A DNA stretch of 64,000 nucleotides from Burkholderiales bacterium (GTDB taxonomy: Bacteria > Pseudomonadota > Gammaproteobacteria > Burkholderiales > Burkholderiaceae_C), in contig JADJCH010000027.1 of the NCBI GenBank assembly GCA_016703325.1, positions 1-64,000 of the forward strand. The letters run 5' to 3'. Each line of letters starts with the position of its first letter. Position 1 is the stretch's first letter. Shown here in pieces: positions 16,258 to 25,503 of the stretch. The position numbers and the translations under genes are program-made. The notes below the pieces were generated by a model. It saw nothing but the letters and a program-made list of their open reading frames with translations, was not told the DNA's origin and searched no databases.

Positions 16258-19176
16258 TTAAGTTTTTTTGTCAGCGACGACGGCCAGTACATGCGCACTG
16301 GGGGACACCAGTCTGGCCAGGCGTTGAATGAGTGCCTCTGCTGCAGGTGCTTGAACCGACAGTGGCGGGTCGAAGTGCAGGAAGAAGCTGACGCTGGCGT
16401 CACTCTCGCTGGCGGCGCGGAACTGCGGCTCGAGGTAGTCCTTGAGCGGCGCAGCATCGTCGAGGTCGCCCCGGAAGCTGATGCTCGCCTCCGACTTGCT
16501 CGACGTTTCGAACGAAGCCTCCAGCTCGATGCGTTTGGTCGCGTTTGGCACCGACTTGACGAGCGGGATGAGTTTCAGCGCATCGCTCTTGTCGAACGGG
16601 CGGATGGTCATGCTGCCGAACGTCAGGGCACCGTTGTTGCGTGCGACCTCGAAGACGCGCGTCAGCGCTGCCTTGAGGACGTCCTCGGCTTGAAAGGTTC
16701 CCGGCTGTTCGACTTTGGGTGGCGGGGGCGGTGTGCCACCCCCACCGCCCCCACCACCTCCTGGCGGAGGAGCTGGCGGCGTGGGCGCAGGGGGAGGGGG
16801 GGCGGGCGGCTGGCGTGGCCAGATGGCGTGGTCAGCGGCATACGACGCGGTGTAGACGAACGACTGTTCGTCAACTTTGATTTCTGCGTGAGGGTCGCCT
16901 TTGCCTCGCACCAGGTCACCTGACTGGTAGACATAGTCGCCGAGGTCGATGCCTTGGCGTATGCCCTTGATGAAGACGTCATCGCCCACCAGGATGGGCA
17001 ACGTGGCGTCTTGCCGGAACTCGTTGCGCAGCGCAGCGGTGGTGATTTGCCCCTTCTTCAAGGGCGTCCGGTCACGCACGTAAACCGGCGAGTCGGGCTG
17101 GTCTGTGGCCAGGCGCAGCTTGTTGACGTTCTGCAGCTGCGTGACCACCTGCTTCTGGCCGTCGCCCGGGCGGTCGGACGCGGTCTGGATGTCGACCACG
17201 GTGTGGCCGAGGTCGCAACTCGCGCCATCGACCCGGTTTCGCGATGGGAAGAAGATGTGGCGGTAGCACTGCTGCACGGCGAGCGCCAAGCGCTGCTTCG
17301 AGACTTCGAATTCTTCGTTCAGCTTGGCCACTTGGTAGTCGGCCAGGTCTTTCAACTTGCCGGGCACGCGCAGGGACTCGAGCGCCAGGTGCCGCAGCAT
17401 GCGGGCCTTCATGTTGGGCACGCCGGCCGCGTCTGCCACTACAAAGATGACGTTGTTGCGGTTGTGGCGCCAGTCGTTTCCGGCGCCGCGGTGCAGGAAG
17501 ATTTTCTCGACCAGCTGGTCGACACGGATGGCATCACCGGTGGCCTGCACGGCCTCGTAGCCCACCATGGCCAGATAGGGCTTGCCACTTCCGTCGTCAT
17601 CTGGAACGTCGTGCGGGCCCGAGGCAAAGGGCACCAGGTTGAGGTTCGGACCGGCGAACAGGTCGCGGATGTAGGCGTTCAGCCTTGACCGGGATTCCTC
17701 GCGGTCGATGTTCGTCTCTTCCCGACGGATGATTTGCGTCAGGTTGGCTTCGGCCAGGAAGCGCAGCGGCGCGCCTGGCTTGTCGTCCAGGTATGCCGAC
17801 TCGGTGATGAAGCGCTTGCGGGCGTCATCAACGAAGGCGATGTCAGTGCTCGGGCCGAGGATGGCGTAGCGCAGCTCTTCGATGTTCAGGCCGCGCAGGT
17901 TCTCGTTGAAGGCCAGCGTGTGCATGAACACGCTGCGCGCGACGTAGGAGCCGTAGCTTGGTAGCCCCTTGAAGGGACCGGCGTCCAGCTGTTCTGCCAG
18001 CGCTGGCGTCTGGTCGACCGTTGCGATTTCGGCCTTGATGGCCGGAACATAGATGTCTTGCTTGAGCCGCGTGACCAGTTCGAGTCGGATGGGCTCGAAG
18101 CCCAGGTCGATGTGATGCGTGTGGATGGCGTAGGCGTCGGCCGGCCTGGTCTGCCAGAGCCGCGCTACGGTGCGGGCCAGCAAGCGCAGCATCCCGCGCA
18201 CACGCTGGAAGTTGCCCAGCGTGCCGGTCTTCTGGGTCAGGAGCTTCACCAGCTCCGGATGCAGGGGGTACCCGGCCTCGAACTCATCCACCCGGCGGTC
18301 TTGCGCCGGCGCGGGGGGGAGTGAGTCCCGGTTCGCATCCCACAGGGCCTTGTAGGCCGCCACCACCTGCTTGGCCTTCGCAGCGTCTACGCGCGTGAAC
18401 AAGCGCCGACAAACAACCTTGACCGTCTCGTCGTCTTCCGTAGGGTCGATGACGGTGGCCTTGCGCGCGGAGATGCTCTCGGCCTCGGCAAAGAACGATG
18501 CGATGTCCTGGGTCTCACGGCTGTAAGCGTCGTTCGCCTTGCCGTCGCGGCCAACCGCGAGGGTGAAGACCAGGGCCACGTTCGGTGTGCTCTCGACCGC
18601 CTTCATCAGCGCCGTCATGAAGCCGGCGAGCTGTTCGCCAGCGCGCTGGGCATTGCGGCCCGCGACTTTTCGAAGGTACGGCGCGATTTCGTCGATGAGG
18701 ATGAGGGCTGGCTCACTGCCCAACAGCTCGCGAATCGTGTCAGCGCCAGGGGCGATGCCGTCGACGTCGCTCTTTTCCACCAGTCGGTAGCCGGGCTCGC
18801 CCGCCAGCGCGTAGGCAAGCTCACCCCAGGGACTGAAGGCCCGGATGGTCGAACTGAGCTTGCGCCCGTTGGCCGGGTCGGCGTTCTCGCCGTCGAAAGC
18901 CGCGATTCGGACCGGTGTCTTGGGCTGAAGGGTAGGCTCGAGGAACTCATGAGCGTCCGGCACGCCTGCCAAGCCGCGCATAGCGTGCGCCAAGGCAATC
19001 AGGGTGTGGGTCTTACCGCCACCGAACTGCGTGTCCAGGCGGAAGACGGCACCGATTTGCTCAGGTCGCCCGAGCACCCGCATCGCCACCAGCTTCAGCA
19101 CATTCTTCAGCCCCTTGGTGGGGTAGGTGTTCGCGAAGAACAGTTCTGGCTTCTTACTCGTCCGGCGCGCTACCAT
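16258..19176 (-). CDS. DUF499 family ATPase (N-terminus lost by frameshift)
   Basis: 972 aa as an open frame. Walker A is FGGGKTHT (51-58) and a Walker-B-like ALILIDEIAPYLRK lies near 155, followed by a large helical region and a Pro/Gly-rich linker (PP and G runs near 810-835) before a small C-terminal domain. DUF499 ATPases occur with DUF1156 methylases and helicases in defence clusters. Family members begin with a conserved helix and DEY motif; here that piece (MSDRLFDICQPR to APDE) lies in another frame at 19154-19282. The ATG at 19176 has no ribosome-binding site, so it is probably not the native start. Two missing bases near 19155 explain the break. Confidence 0.85.
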   Translation of the reverse strand: MVARRTSKKPELFFANTYPTKGLKNVLKLVAMRVLGRPEQIGAVFRLDTQFGGGKTHTLIALAHAMRGLAGVPDAHEFLEPTLQPKTPVRIAAFDGENADPANGRKLSSTIRAFSPWGELAYALAGEPGYRLVEKSDVDGIAPGADTIRELLGSEPALILIDEIAPYLRKVAGRNAQRAGEQLAGFMTALMKAVESTPNVALVFTLAVGRDGKANDAYSRETQDIASFFAEAESISARKATVIDPTEDDETVKVVCRRLFTRVDAAKAKQVVAAYKALWDANRDSLPPAPAQDRRVDEFEAGYPLHPELVKLLTQKTGTLGNFQRVRGMLRLLARTVARLWQTRPADAYAIHTHHIDLGFEPIRLELVTRLKQDIYVPAIKAEIATVDQTPALAEQLDAGPFKGLPSYGSYVARSVFMHTLAFNENLRGLNIEELRYAILGPSTDIAFVDDARKRFITESAYLDDKPGAPLRFLAEANLTQIIRREETNIDREESRSRLNAYIRDLFAGPNLNLVPFASGPHDVPDDDGSGKPYLAMVGYEAVQATGDAIRVDQLVEKIFLHRGAGNDWRHNRNNVIFVVADAAGVPNMKARMLRHLALESLRVPGKLKDLADYQVAKLNEEFEVSKQRLALAVQQCYRHIFFPSRNRVDGASCDLGHTVVDIQTASDRPGDGQKQVVTQLQNVNKLRLATDQPDSPVYVRDRTPLKKGQITTAALRNEFRQDATLPILVGDDVFIKGIRQGIDLGDYVYQSGDLVRGKGDPHAEIKVDEQSFVYTASYAADHAIWPRQPPAPPPPAPTPPAPPPGGGGGGGGGTPPPPPKVEQPGTFQAEDVLKAALTRVFEVARNNGALTFGSMTIRPFDKSDALKLIPLVKSVPNATKRIELEASFETSSKSEASISFRGDLDDAAPLKDYLEPQFRAASESDASVSFFLHFDPPLSVQAPAAEALIQRLARLVSPSAHVLAVVADKKT

Positions 19177-19282
19177 CGTCGCGCAGCACCTGGGACAGGT
19201 CCGCTGCGAAGTCGCTCTCCCTGAGCGAGCCCTGCAGGACGTCCGTCCGCGGCTGGCAAATGTCGAAAAGACGGTCTGACAT
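19154..19282 (-). pseudogene. N-terminal fragment of the DUF499 ATPase gene
   Basis: 42 codons from an ATG with a strong GAGGGAG ribosome-binding site, ending GSAPDE and a stop. The family motif continues DEY-KKPELFFANTYPT, and KKPELFFANTYPT occurs directly downstream in another frame. The observed GAGTAAGAAG would read through if two bases were restored between TA and AAG. This places the authentic start of the ATPase gene at 19282 and marks it as frameshifted. Confidence 0.8.
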
Positions 19283-19917
19283 GACGCTCCCTCAATGTCT
19301 GTTTTCCCGGAAATGTATCCGAGAAATGTATCGCGGACATTTGAGACTCATGCTTGGTGCTTGCCCCGGGTTCTAGCTGTGAGATGTTGCCGTCCTCTGT
19401 CGCTGTAAGGCAACCGCGCCAGTCAGTGCACGGCGAGCCAGAACCACCACGGACGGGCATGCACGTGGCGTAGTCCTGCGCCCAGCCACCGAGCGCCTCC
19501 TCGGATGAGTGGTGCTCAAGCCGCGTCTTAGTCAACCCAGGCGAGCGGCAGACCTGTTTCCTCGCAGTCGTCCTCGTCGGTCATCGTGTACGGCGCGTTG
19601 TCTGCCTGTACGACCCTGCTGGGCGCGACGTTTCGCGTACGACGGTGCAACGAGACGGGCGCACGAGGGACCGGGTCACCGTCGCGGCGACCGTCGAAGT
19701 CGTCGCTTCAACCCGAGAGGTGCCCTAACGGACAACCTGCGGGTTCGCGTGGAGCACGCCGTGTAAGCCAACGACGACTGCGCCACCCACCGACTGCCCA
19801 TCCCTAAGCCCAGAGGAAGGTCGCCTCCCTTGACGCCCCCGCACTGGTGCATCGAGCCGAAGAGGGCTAGACTTTGTAAAGCGAACCAGCAAACCGTATC
19901 AAAAGCCTCATCTCTCG
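19283..19917. other. Divergent intergenic region between defence operon and recombinases
   Basis: 635 bases that should hold the promoters of the DUF499 operon (leftward) and the recombinase operon (rightward). Apart from the tandem repeats at 19307-19332, a minus-strand frame that opens after a TGA near 19707 and ends at 19528 encodes an acidic C-terminus-like peptide (TMTDEDDCEETGLPLAWVD). It lacks a good start and may be a gene remnant. No complete gene is supported. Confidence 0.4.
19307..19332. promoter_or_regulatory. Tandem 13-bp repeats upstream of the DUF499 operon
   Basis: GAAATGTATC occurs twice in direct orientation (19310-19319 and 19323-19332), 13 bases apart, with a weaker third match (GACATTTGAG) just after. 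They lie 28-50 bases before the start codon at 19282, where a repressor or activator would act. They are candidate operators for a regulator of the defence operon; no -10/-35 pair is certain. Confidence 0.45.
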
Positions 19918-21135
19918 ATGGAACTCTTCTTCTTCGACCGCGAAGTGTTAGCAGTCTTGCCCAAGGGAGAGCGTTCCCAATACTTGTCCATGGCGAACGC
20001 CGCACTCATTCCGGATGGACGGCCTTTTTTTCTAGGCGCTGACGGTTTGCCGGACCGAGAGTTGGATGGATTCTGTGAATATCTCCTCGACCCAAAGAGA
20101 GGGAGTCCAAACACCTGGAAAACCTATGCAATCCAAGTGCATGTCTTCCTTAGATTCCTAGAGGTGCAAAAAAAGCATTGGAAGCATGTCACCCGCGAAG
20201 ACCTGAAGGCGTACTACAAAGTTCGAGCTACGGGGGAGTTTCAGGTGGGTGCTCCTATTAAAGGGCAGTCCTGGAATGTGGTCAAGTCCGCACTTGTGCA
20301 TCTTTACGAGTATGCGCTGGACGCAGGTCTTATAACTGCGGTGCCCTTCAAGTATCGAAGGTCAAAGGCCATGTTCAGTGGAAAAACCGATTCCACAGCA
20401 GATTTCGGCGCTAAAGCCAAGCCTGAACCCATAAATTTCATTGGAATTCAGTCATACAAGGGGCTCTGGCGGCCTGCGCTGGCTCTATGCCGAAATGCAC
20501 AAAGAAATCTGGCGCTGTCAGACCTTTTAATAACCGTTGGACTGAGGATTTCTGAGGCGCTAGGTCTTGACGTGCATCAAATTCCTGACCCGGATAATCT
20601 GGCTTACGCGGGTAGAAAAAGCGTATCACTGCGTGTCGTTGGGAAAGGCAAGAAGCCTCGCATGGTATTGGTGCCAAAGAGAATTCTTCGCGCCATCCGA
20701 TTTTATATCGAAGAGGACCGTGAAGTTTCAGTTGCTGCCTATAGACGGGTGCACGGAAAGGCTAAATCTCCCACGGGTGTTTTCCTGTCGCAGCGTGGAA
20801 CACGCTTGTCTGCCCGGTCAGTTCAAGATTTCTTTGAGGTCATCTCAGCACAAGTCGGTATCCATTTGACGCCGCACGGGTGCAGGCATACGTTTGCAGT
20901 ACATCAACTAGGAGCAATGATTAAGCGTATGGCGCTCAACCTTCGTACCATGAGGCAAGGCGGGGCAGATGCATATCGTCAAATTATGAATGACCCTTTG
21001 AGGCAACTCCAGCTATTGTTGGGGCACTCTCAGATTGCCACGACATACATTTATCTGGATTTCTTGGAAGAATCTGAGGCATTGGTTGACGCTTCATTGG
21101 ATGACTGGAGCGATTGGGAAAAGGCGCGTGACTAG
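19918..21135 (+). CDS. Tyrosine recombinase 1 (canonical integrase)
   Basis: 405 aa. An N-terminal core-binding (SAM-like) domain spans about 50-140 and a C-terminal catalytic domain follows. All catalytic residues are visible: Arg in GLRISEALGLD, Lys in VVGKGKKPRM, HxxR in HGCRHTFA, His in LLGHSQIATTYIYLD and the nucleophile Tyr in that same segment. It cuts and rejoins DNA at the attachment sites. It is the first gene of a four-gene operon (next start overlaps by 8 bases), so it is likely the main integrase, with the two non-canonical paralogues as partners. The order resembles Tn554-type tnpA-tnpB-tnpC and other recombinase-trio elements. Confidence 0.93.
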   Translation: MELFFFDREVLAVLPKGERSQYLSMANAALIPDGRPFFLGADGLPDRELDGFCEYLLDPKRGSPNTWKTYAIQVHVFLRFLEVQKKHWKHVTREDLKAYYKVRATGEFQVGAPIKGQSWNVVKSALVHLYEYALDAGLITAVPFKYRRSKAMFSGKTDSTADFGAKAKPEPINFIGIQSYKGLWRPALALCRNAQRNLALSDLLITVGLRISEALGLDVHQIPDPDNLAYAGRKSVSLRVVGKGKKPRMVLVPKRILRAIRFYIEEDREVSVAAYRRVHGKAKSPTGVFLSQRGTRLSARSVQDFFEVISAQVGIHLTPHGCRHTFAVHQLGAMIKRMALNLRTMRQGGADAYRQIMNDPLRQLQLLLGHSQIATTYIYLDFLEESEALVDASLDDWSDWEKARD

Positions 21136-22993
21136 AAAAAGAGTCGAATTTGACAAGGTTCCGTTGCCGCCTGCAAACGTGGCCGTTCTTGGCGGCCTGG
21201 TTTGCGACAGGCGCGCGGAATTAGGTTCCCTTGCAATTGTTGATTTTCGGGGGCTATCACGATTTCAGCCGTTGGCTCGCGATTTTGTCGCGGCATTGAG
21301 TGAATATGCATCACCTGGGCAGATTGCGAACGGGCACTCGATAAGTCGGTATGGCCAAGCGGTTCGCATCTTCTTGAACTATTGCGAAAAGTCAAACAAA
21401 GAAGACGACCTTCGGATGAAGGATATTGACCTAGAGTTGATTCTGGATTTCCGCAGCTATGTCCGGGTTGCCTTTTCTAGTCAGAAGTCTGCTTCCCGTC
21501 GCCGACTTTTTGGAAATTTTGGGAGATTGCTAAAGGCCGGGCAAGAACTGGGACTGGCCAGTCCTGAACTTGAGCCCCCGCGGAACTTCAAAATCCTCAA
21601 CGACAGCGATGTAACGCAGCCCTATTCAGCCGGGGAGGCCTTGGATATTGAGGATGCTTGCCGTAATCATATACGAGTATTGTTGGCTCGTTTGGCTCGA
21701 GGGCAAGAACTACTGAGCCATGGAAGGGACCCAAGAGGTCCTGCTGCACGAGACCCTCAGACCGGAAAGATATTGAGCGTGGCTCCAGAATTGAGGGCAT
21801 GGAATCAATTGCCCAATCTTCTCTGGTTTGTTGTTAATGTCATGGATGGTCAATATGTTCCCTATGCCAATCGAAAGGCCAGTGGTCTTTCGTCATTTGG
21901 CAATGCAACCAATGGGGCATTCAAAGGAGCCTATCGGAAGCTGGATGTGTTCTCGCATCTCTATCCACTGAGTGAGGATTTGATTCCATTCGTTAATCTC
22001 CTTGCGAAAACCACGGGTCGCAACGAGTCCTCAATACTTGGATTGTCGCGGGATTGTGTTCAGGTCTTGGATGATAAGTTTATTCTTTGGTATAGGAAGG
22101 AGAGGTCTTCCACGCGGTTGTTCAAAAAGGTCATCTCAAGTGATGGGCCATACTCACCCGTTGCATTGATTAGAACATTGCAGGAAATCACAGCTCCCTT
22201 GGTAAAGCTGGCAAATTCCGAGCATCAAGGATTACTGTTTCTGGGTATGACTGCTGCCCACACGCGAGGAGCTGGCTCGGTGAGGCCACCGGACCCTGCA
22301 TACCTTAAAGCGCAGATGAACAGAGAGGGCGGTTGGTGTGAGCAGAACGAACTACAAACCGAAAATGGTGCGCACCTAAAAATCTCGTTGCGCAGATGGC
22401 GTGTCTATTACTTAACTTTGCGCTATAAGCGGCATGGCCAGCTTAGTCGGGTGAGTCGAGATGCTGCACATACACTATCAAGAACAAGCATTGATTATGT
22501 AAATAACGATAGTACGAAGGAGATTCATGAGCAGGCAATAGAGGATGGAATTAAAGCTGCGGTTAGGGTCGCAAGACCGACTGTCATCGATAGCGACTCC
22601 ATACCAGAGGCTGCAAGAATTCTCGGCGCCAGTGAGTCTGTCGCAGAAGAAATTCTGCGCGGTGAGCAAGACGTTTTTATCTCATCTTGCAGAGATTTCT
22701 ATAACAAACCTGGCGGACCGCCAAATACCGCTTGCGACGAGCCATGGGAGTGCTTTGAATGCGGAAACTCTGTCATAACGCGCCATGTTCTGCCCAGGGT
22801 AATTGCATTCAGAGACTTCATGCTTCAACAGAAGATTGAGTTGTCTCCTCGCGACTGGGCAGAAAAATTTGGGCGTGTTTGGACGATTCTCAGCGAGGCT
22901 GTTCTTCCGAAGTTCTCTGTGGAAGCTATCGCTGAAGCTGAGCGCTATGCAGCACTTGAAAAGTTCTACATACCAATCTCACTTCAAGCTTAG
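21128..22993 (+). CDS. Tyrosine recombinase 2 (non-canonical)
   Basis: 621 aa from a GTG at 21128 overlapping the end of recombinase 1; the longer frame from 21035 would overlap much more. The catalytic-domain pattern is present but altered: GRNESSILGLS (first Arg region), SLRRWRVYYLTLRYKR in place of HxxR, and DAAHTLSRTSIDYVN with His and the likely nucleophile Tyr. A Cys-rich segment (CDEPWECFECGN) near the end may bind zinc. It is thought to act with recombinases 1 and 3 in one complex. Lower G+C than the chromosome supports horizontal origin. Confidence 0.85.
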   Translation: MTRKRVEFDKVPLPPANVAVLGGLVCDRRAELGSLAIVDFRGLSRFQPLARDFVAALSEYASPGQIANGHSISRYGQAVRIFLNYCEKSNKEDDLRMKDIDLELILDFRSYVRVAFSSQKSASRRRLFGNFGRLLKAGQELGLASPELEPPRNFKILNDSDVTQPYSAGEALDIEDACRNHIRVLLARLARGQELLSHGRDPRGPAARDPQTGKILSVAPELRAWNQLPNLLWFVVNVMDGQYVPYANRKASGLSSFGNATNGAFKGAYRKLDVFSHLYPLSEDLIPFVNLLAKTTGRNESSILGLSRDCVQVLDDKFILWYRKERSSTRLFKKVISSDGPYSPVALIRTLQEITAPLVKLANSEHQGLLFLGMTAAHTRGAGSVRPPDPAYLKAQMNREGGWCEQNELQTENGAHLKISLRRWRVYYLTLRYKRHGQLSRVSRDAAHTLSRTSIDYVNNDSTKEIHEQAIEDGIKAAVRVARPTVIDSDSIPEAARILGASESVAEEILRGEQDVFISSCRDFYNKPGGPPNTACDEPWECFECGNSVITRHVLPRVIAFRDFMLQQKIELSPRDWAEKFGRVWTILSEAVLPKFSVEAIAEAERYAALEKFYIPISLQA

Positions 22994-22998
22994 TAGTG

Positions 22999-24903
22999 AT
23001 GAGCGCGCTTCCCTTTCAGTTGCCTGAAAACCAACGGCCTCGCAAACTGGCTGCGAGCTCCATTGTTGGGGAGCATCAATCAGTTTCAGCGCACTCCGTG
23101 TTTTCAGATTCAGTTTGGAATATGGAGTCCAGAGTTAGCCTTCCCGGCGCAAGGCCTGCGCGAAAGAGTTGGGACTTTTCAGCGGTTCCTGGATTCCCGG
23201 GGGGCTTTGCTTTGTCTTTGGCTGAATATGCATATGCTCGTCTGCTGAGGCCTGTTGAATCATACGAAGAAGAAGTGACCTGGCTGACAGTTGTAAATGA
23301 CCTGAATGGGTTGATTGGATTCATAATATTCTGTAGAAATAGTCATTTGACAGGATTCGGGCAGGTTAGAAGAGAGCACTATGAAGGTTATCTGAGAACC
23401 CTTCAATTCTCTTCGGATGGTGATGGTAAATCCGATGATAGAATTCGATTCTTAGTTGGCGCAGTTTATAGGTTATGGGACTATCGTGTCAGGGTTGGCG
23501 ATTGTTTGGTTGACTACCCATTTGGTAAGTCAATAGAAAAGCTGCTCAAGGGTCAGCGGTCTAGGCGATTGGAGAACCTTACTCCCGTTATCCCGGAGCC
23601 TGTCTTTGGTCCCAGCTCAGCCGTCGCATTGGATTATGTTTCGGAATATGGCCCAGTAATAATTGATGTTTGGTTGGGCTTGCGGAATTATTGGGATTCC
23701 GAACTGAAGCCTCAACAACTAGGTCATGAAGACGCATTGCGAAAACTTCGTCTTGAAGCATCGAGGCGACTGGCGATAGTGCCTGCCCCTTGGAGAAAGA
23801 ATGGTTGGTCCACTATCGGTCACCTCTACAATGAACTTCAGCAACTCAGAACCTCTGCAATGTGGGTTGTGCTGGCGTTTTCGGGTGTTCGGGCATCAGA
23901 GCTCCTCGCTCTTGAGGCGCATTGCTGTGTCTCCGATACCTGTTCGGATGGCCATATCCGAAAGTACATCAATACTAAGGTGCACAAGCACAGAGACGGG
24001 GGCGCTAAGGATGCCTGGGTGGTTGTCGATGAGGTGGCAGAGGCGATTTATATTCTTGAAAAATTGAGTGCTCGGGTCGGGCAGTCTACAGGAGATGCAC
24101 GGCTATTTTTGTCTGATGGAACTGGGCATTTCTTTGGCGTTCATCGAGTATTTCGAAGTGACACGATTGGGGAGCTTACTTTCGAGGGGTTGGTCAAAAG
24201 AATTGAGTCTTTTCAAAGGCATTGCTCTGAAGTCCTTGGTCGACCAATTCCAGATTGGATGAATGAAGAAGGAGAGTTTGTTCCTTGGAAGTTCAATACT
24301 AGACAGTTCCGTAGAACACTTGCTCGATATATTGTCCGTCAGCCATTCGGTGTCATCGCGGGAATGTTGCAGTACAAACATATTGAGGTCGCAATTTTTG
24401 AGGGCTACGCGGGATTGGAGCCGGAGTGGAATAAGCTTCTTTCGGATGAAAAAGTCCTTGCTGGCATAGACATTCTGGATGAGGTTGCGATAGACCTGTC
24501 CAATGGGCAGTTGGCGGGAGGGCTTGGCCAAGAGCTTAAGGAGCAGTTTGCTCTTGAATTCAAGGGGCGCGCGGAAGATTTTCCGCCTTCGCAGATTGCG
24601 AGGTGGCTGTCTCGTGCAGCGAAGCCGTTGTTCGTCGGCAAGCTAAATTTCTGCTTCTTTGACCCTGTAAAGGCGGTTTGCACAAAAGGGGCGTCAGAAG
24701 CACCGGTGTTGAATAGATGTCAGCCTAGTAATTGTGCCAATGCGTGTATCGGCAAGCGCCATCTACCAATATGGGAGGCACAGCTCAAGCAGGCAGAAGA
24801 ATTTATTGCTTGGCCTAAGTCATCTCGCGTTCACCGGGAAGCGATGTCGGTTGAAGTGGCCAAGTTGCGTGCCGTCCTCAATGACTTCGGAGATGTGGAA
24901 TGA
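22999..24903 (+). CDS. Tyrosine recombinase 3 (non-canonical)
   Basis: 634 aa from the ATG at 22999 (a GTG three bases earlier is possible), five bases after recombinase 2. The catalytic domain shows Arg in SGVRASELLALE, TRQFRRTLARY in place of HxxR, and QYKHIEVAIFEGYAG supplying His and the nucleophile Tyr. A Cys-rich stretch (NRCQPSNCANACIGKRH) near residue 580 suggests a zinc site, as in recombinase 2. The last four bases overlap the next gene (ATGA), indicating coupled translation. Confidence 0.85.
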   Translation: MSALPFQLPENQRPRKLAASSIVGEHQSVSAHSVFSDSVWNMESRVSLPGARPARKSWDFSAVPGFPGGFALSLAEYAYARLLRPVESYEEEVTWLTVVNDLNGLIGFIIFCRNSHLTGFGQVRREHYEGYLRTLQFSSDGDGKSDDRIRFLVGAVYRLWDYRVRVGDCLVDYPFGKSIEKLLKGQRSRRLENLTPVIPEPVFGPSSAVALDYVSEYGPVIIDVWLGLRNYWDSELKPQQLGHEDALRKLRLEASRRLAIVPAPWRKNGWSTIGHLYNELQQLRTSAMWVVLAFSGVRASELLALEAHCCVSDTCSDGHIRKYINTKVHKHRDGGAKDAWVVVDEVAEAIYILEKLSARVGQSTGDARLFLSDGTGHFFGVHRVFRSDTIGELTFEGLVKRIESFQRHCSEVLGRPIPDWMNEEGEFVPWKFNTRQFRRTLARYIVRQPFGVIAGMLQYKHIEVAIFEGYAGLEPEWNKLLSDEKVLAGIDILDEVAIDLSNGQLAGGLGQELKEQFALEFKGRAEDFPPSQIARWLSRAAKPLFVGKLNFCFFDPVKAVCTKGASEAPVLNRCQPSNCANACIGKRHLPIWEAQLKQAEEFIAWPKSSRVHREAMSVEVAKLRAVLNDFGDVE

Positions 24904-25358
24904 AGGATAGAACCTTCCAAGCAATATTCGATGCCCTTGACCGATTGGCCTCTGGACGGCCGTCCAAGGGAAGCGGTAAAGTCACGGGTGTTAACCTGGT
25001 CAAGGAATCTGGTGTAAGTAAGGCGACGTTATATCGCTATCTTGAAAAAAATCTAGACCTTCGGGATGCGTACGATACGCTTCGGCGCAATGGGGTTCGT
25101 GCGGATGATGCGGTTCCTGAGAACCAGGAGCAAGCAAATAGATTGATGAGCGACGAGGTCAAGCAGCTTCGTTCAGCATTGGTTGAGTCTCGAAGGCAAC
25201 TAGAGCAAGAGAAGAAGCTCAGGGCGCATCAAATAGAACTGCTTTGGCTTGGGAATGAAAGGTTGCGCACAGAAGTAGACCGACTGACTGCTCTTGTTGG
25301 AGGGAATGTTGTTTCTCTGCTACGCGAGGACGCTCGAACTTCTACGAAAGAAGTTTAG
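24900..25358 (+). CDS. Small HTH / coiled-coil protein of the recombinase operon (TnpC-like)
   Basis: 152 aa. A helix-turn-helix lies at about residues 27-60 (VNLVKESGVSKATLYRYLEK), and a long coiled coil runs from about 80 to 135 with repeated Leu/Glu/Arg heptads (VKQLRSALVESRRQLEQEKK). This matches the small third protein of Tn554-like elements (DUF6262/TnpC type) that helps recombination or its direction. It overlaps recombinase 3 by four bases and closes the operon. Confidence 0.8.
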   Translation: MKDRTFQAIFDALDRLASGRPSKGSGKVTGVNLVKESGVSKATLYRYLEKNLDLRDAYDTLRRNGVRADDAVPENQEQANRLMSDEVKQLRSALVESRRQLEQEKKLRAHQIELLWLGNERLRTEVDRLTALVGGNVVSLLREDARTSTKEV

Positions 25359-25503
25359 GCTTACTCGGCTTTATGCCGCTGTGTATGGAAGCAGGCAACG
25401 GGTGAACCGCACACAGGTTGCTACGCTCGATGCTCTACGCGTGACGACATGAACCATAAGAGGCGCTATACACAATGTCGACCACACCTTTATGAGGAAT
25501 AAA

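Noticed and set aside
16720..16815. Tandem repeat in the DUF499 gene
   Set aside because: It is a Pro/Gly-coding low-complexity linker and in frame, so it is part of the protein.
19170..19535. Minus-strand frame upstream of the DUF499 gene
   Set aside because: It runs through the real start region (ribosome-binding site and ATG at 19282) in another frame; no motifs.
21035..21127. Upstream extension of recombinase 2
   Set aside because: It would overlap recombinase 1 by about 100 bases; the GTG at 21128 gives the typical short overlap.
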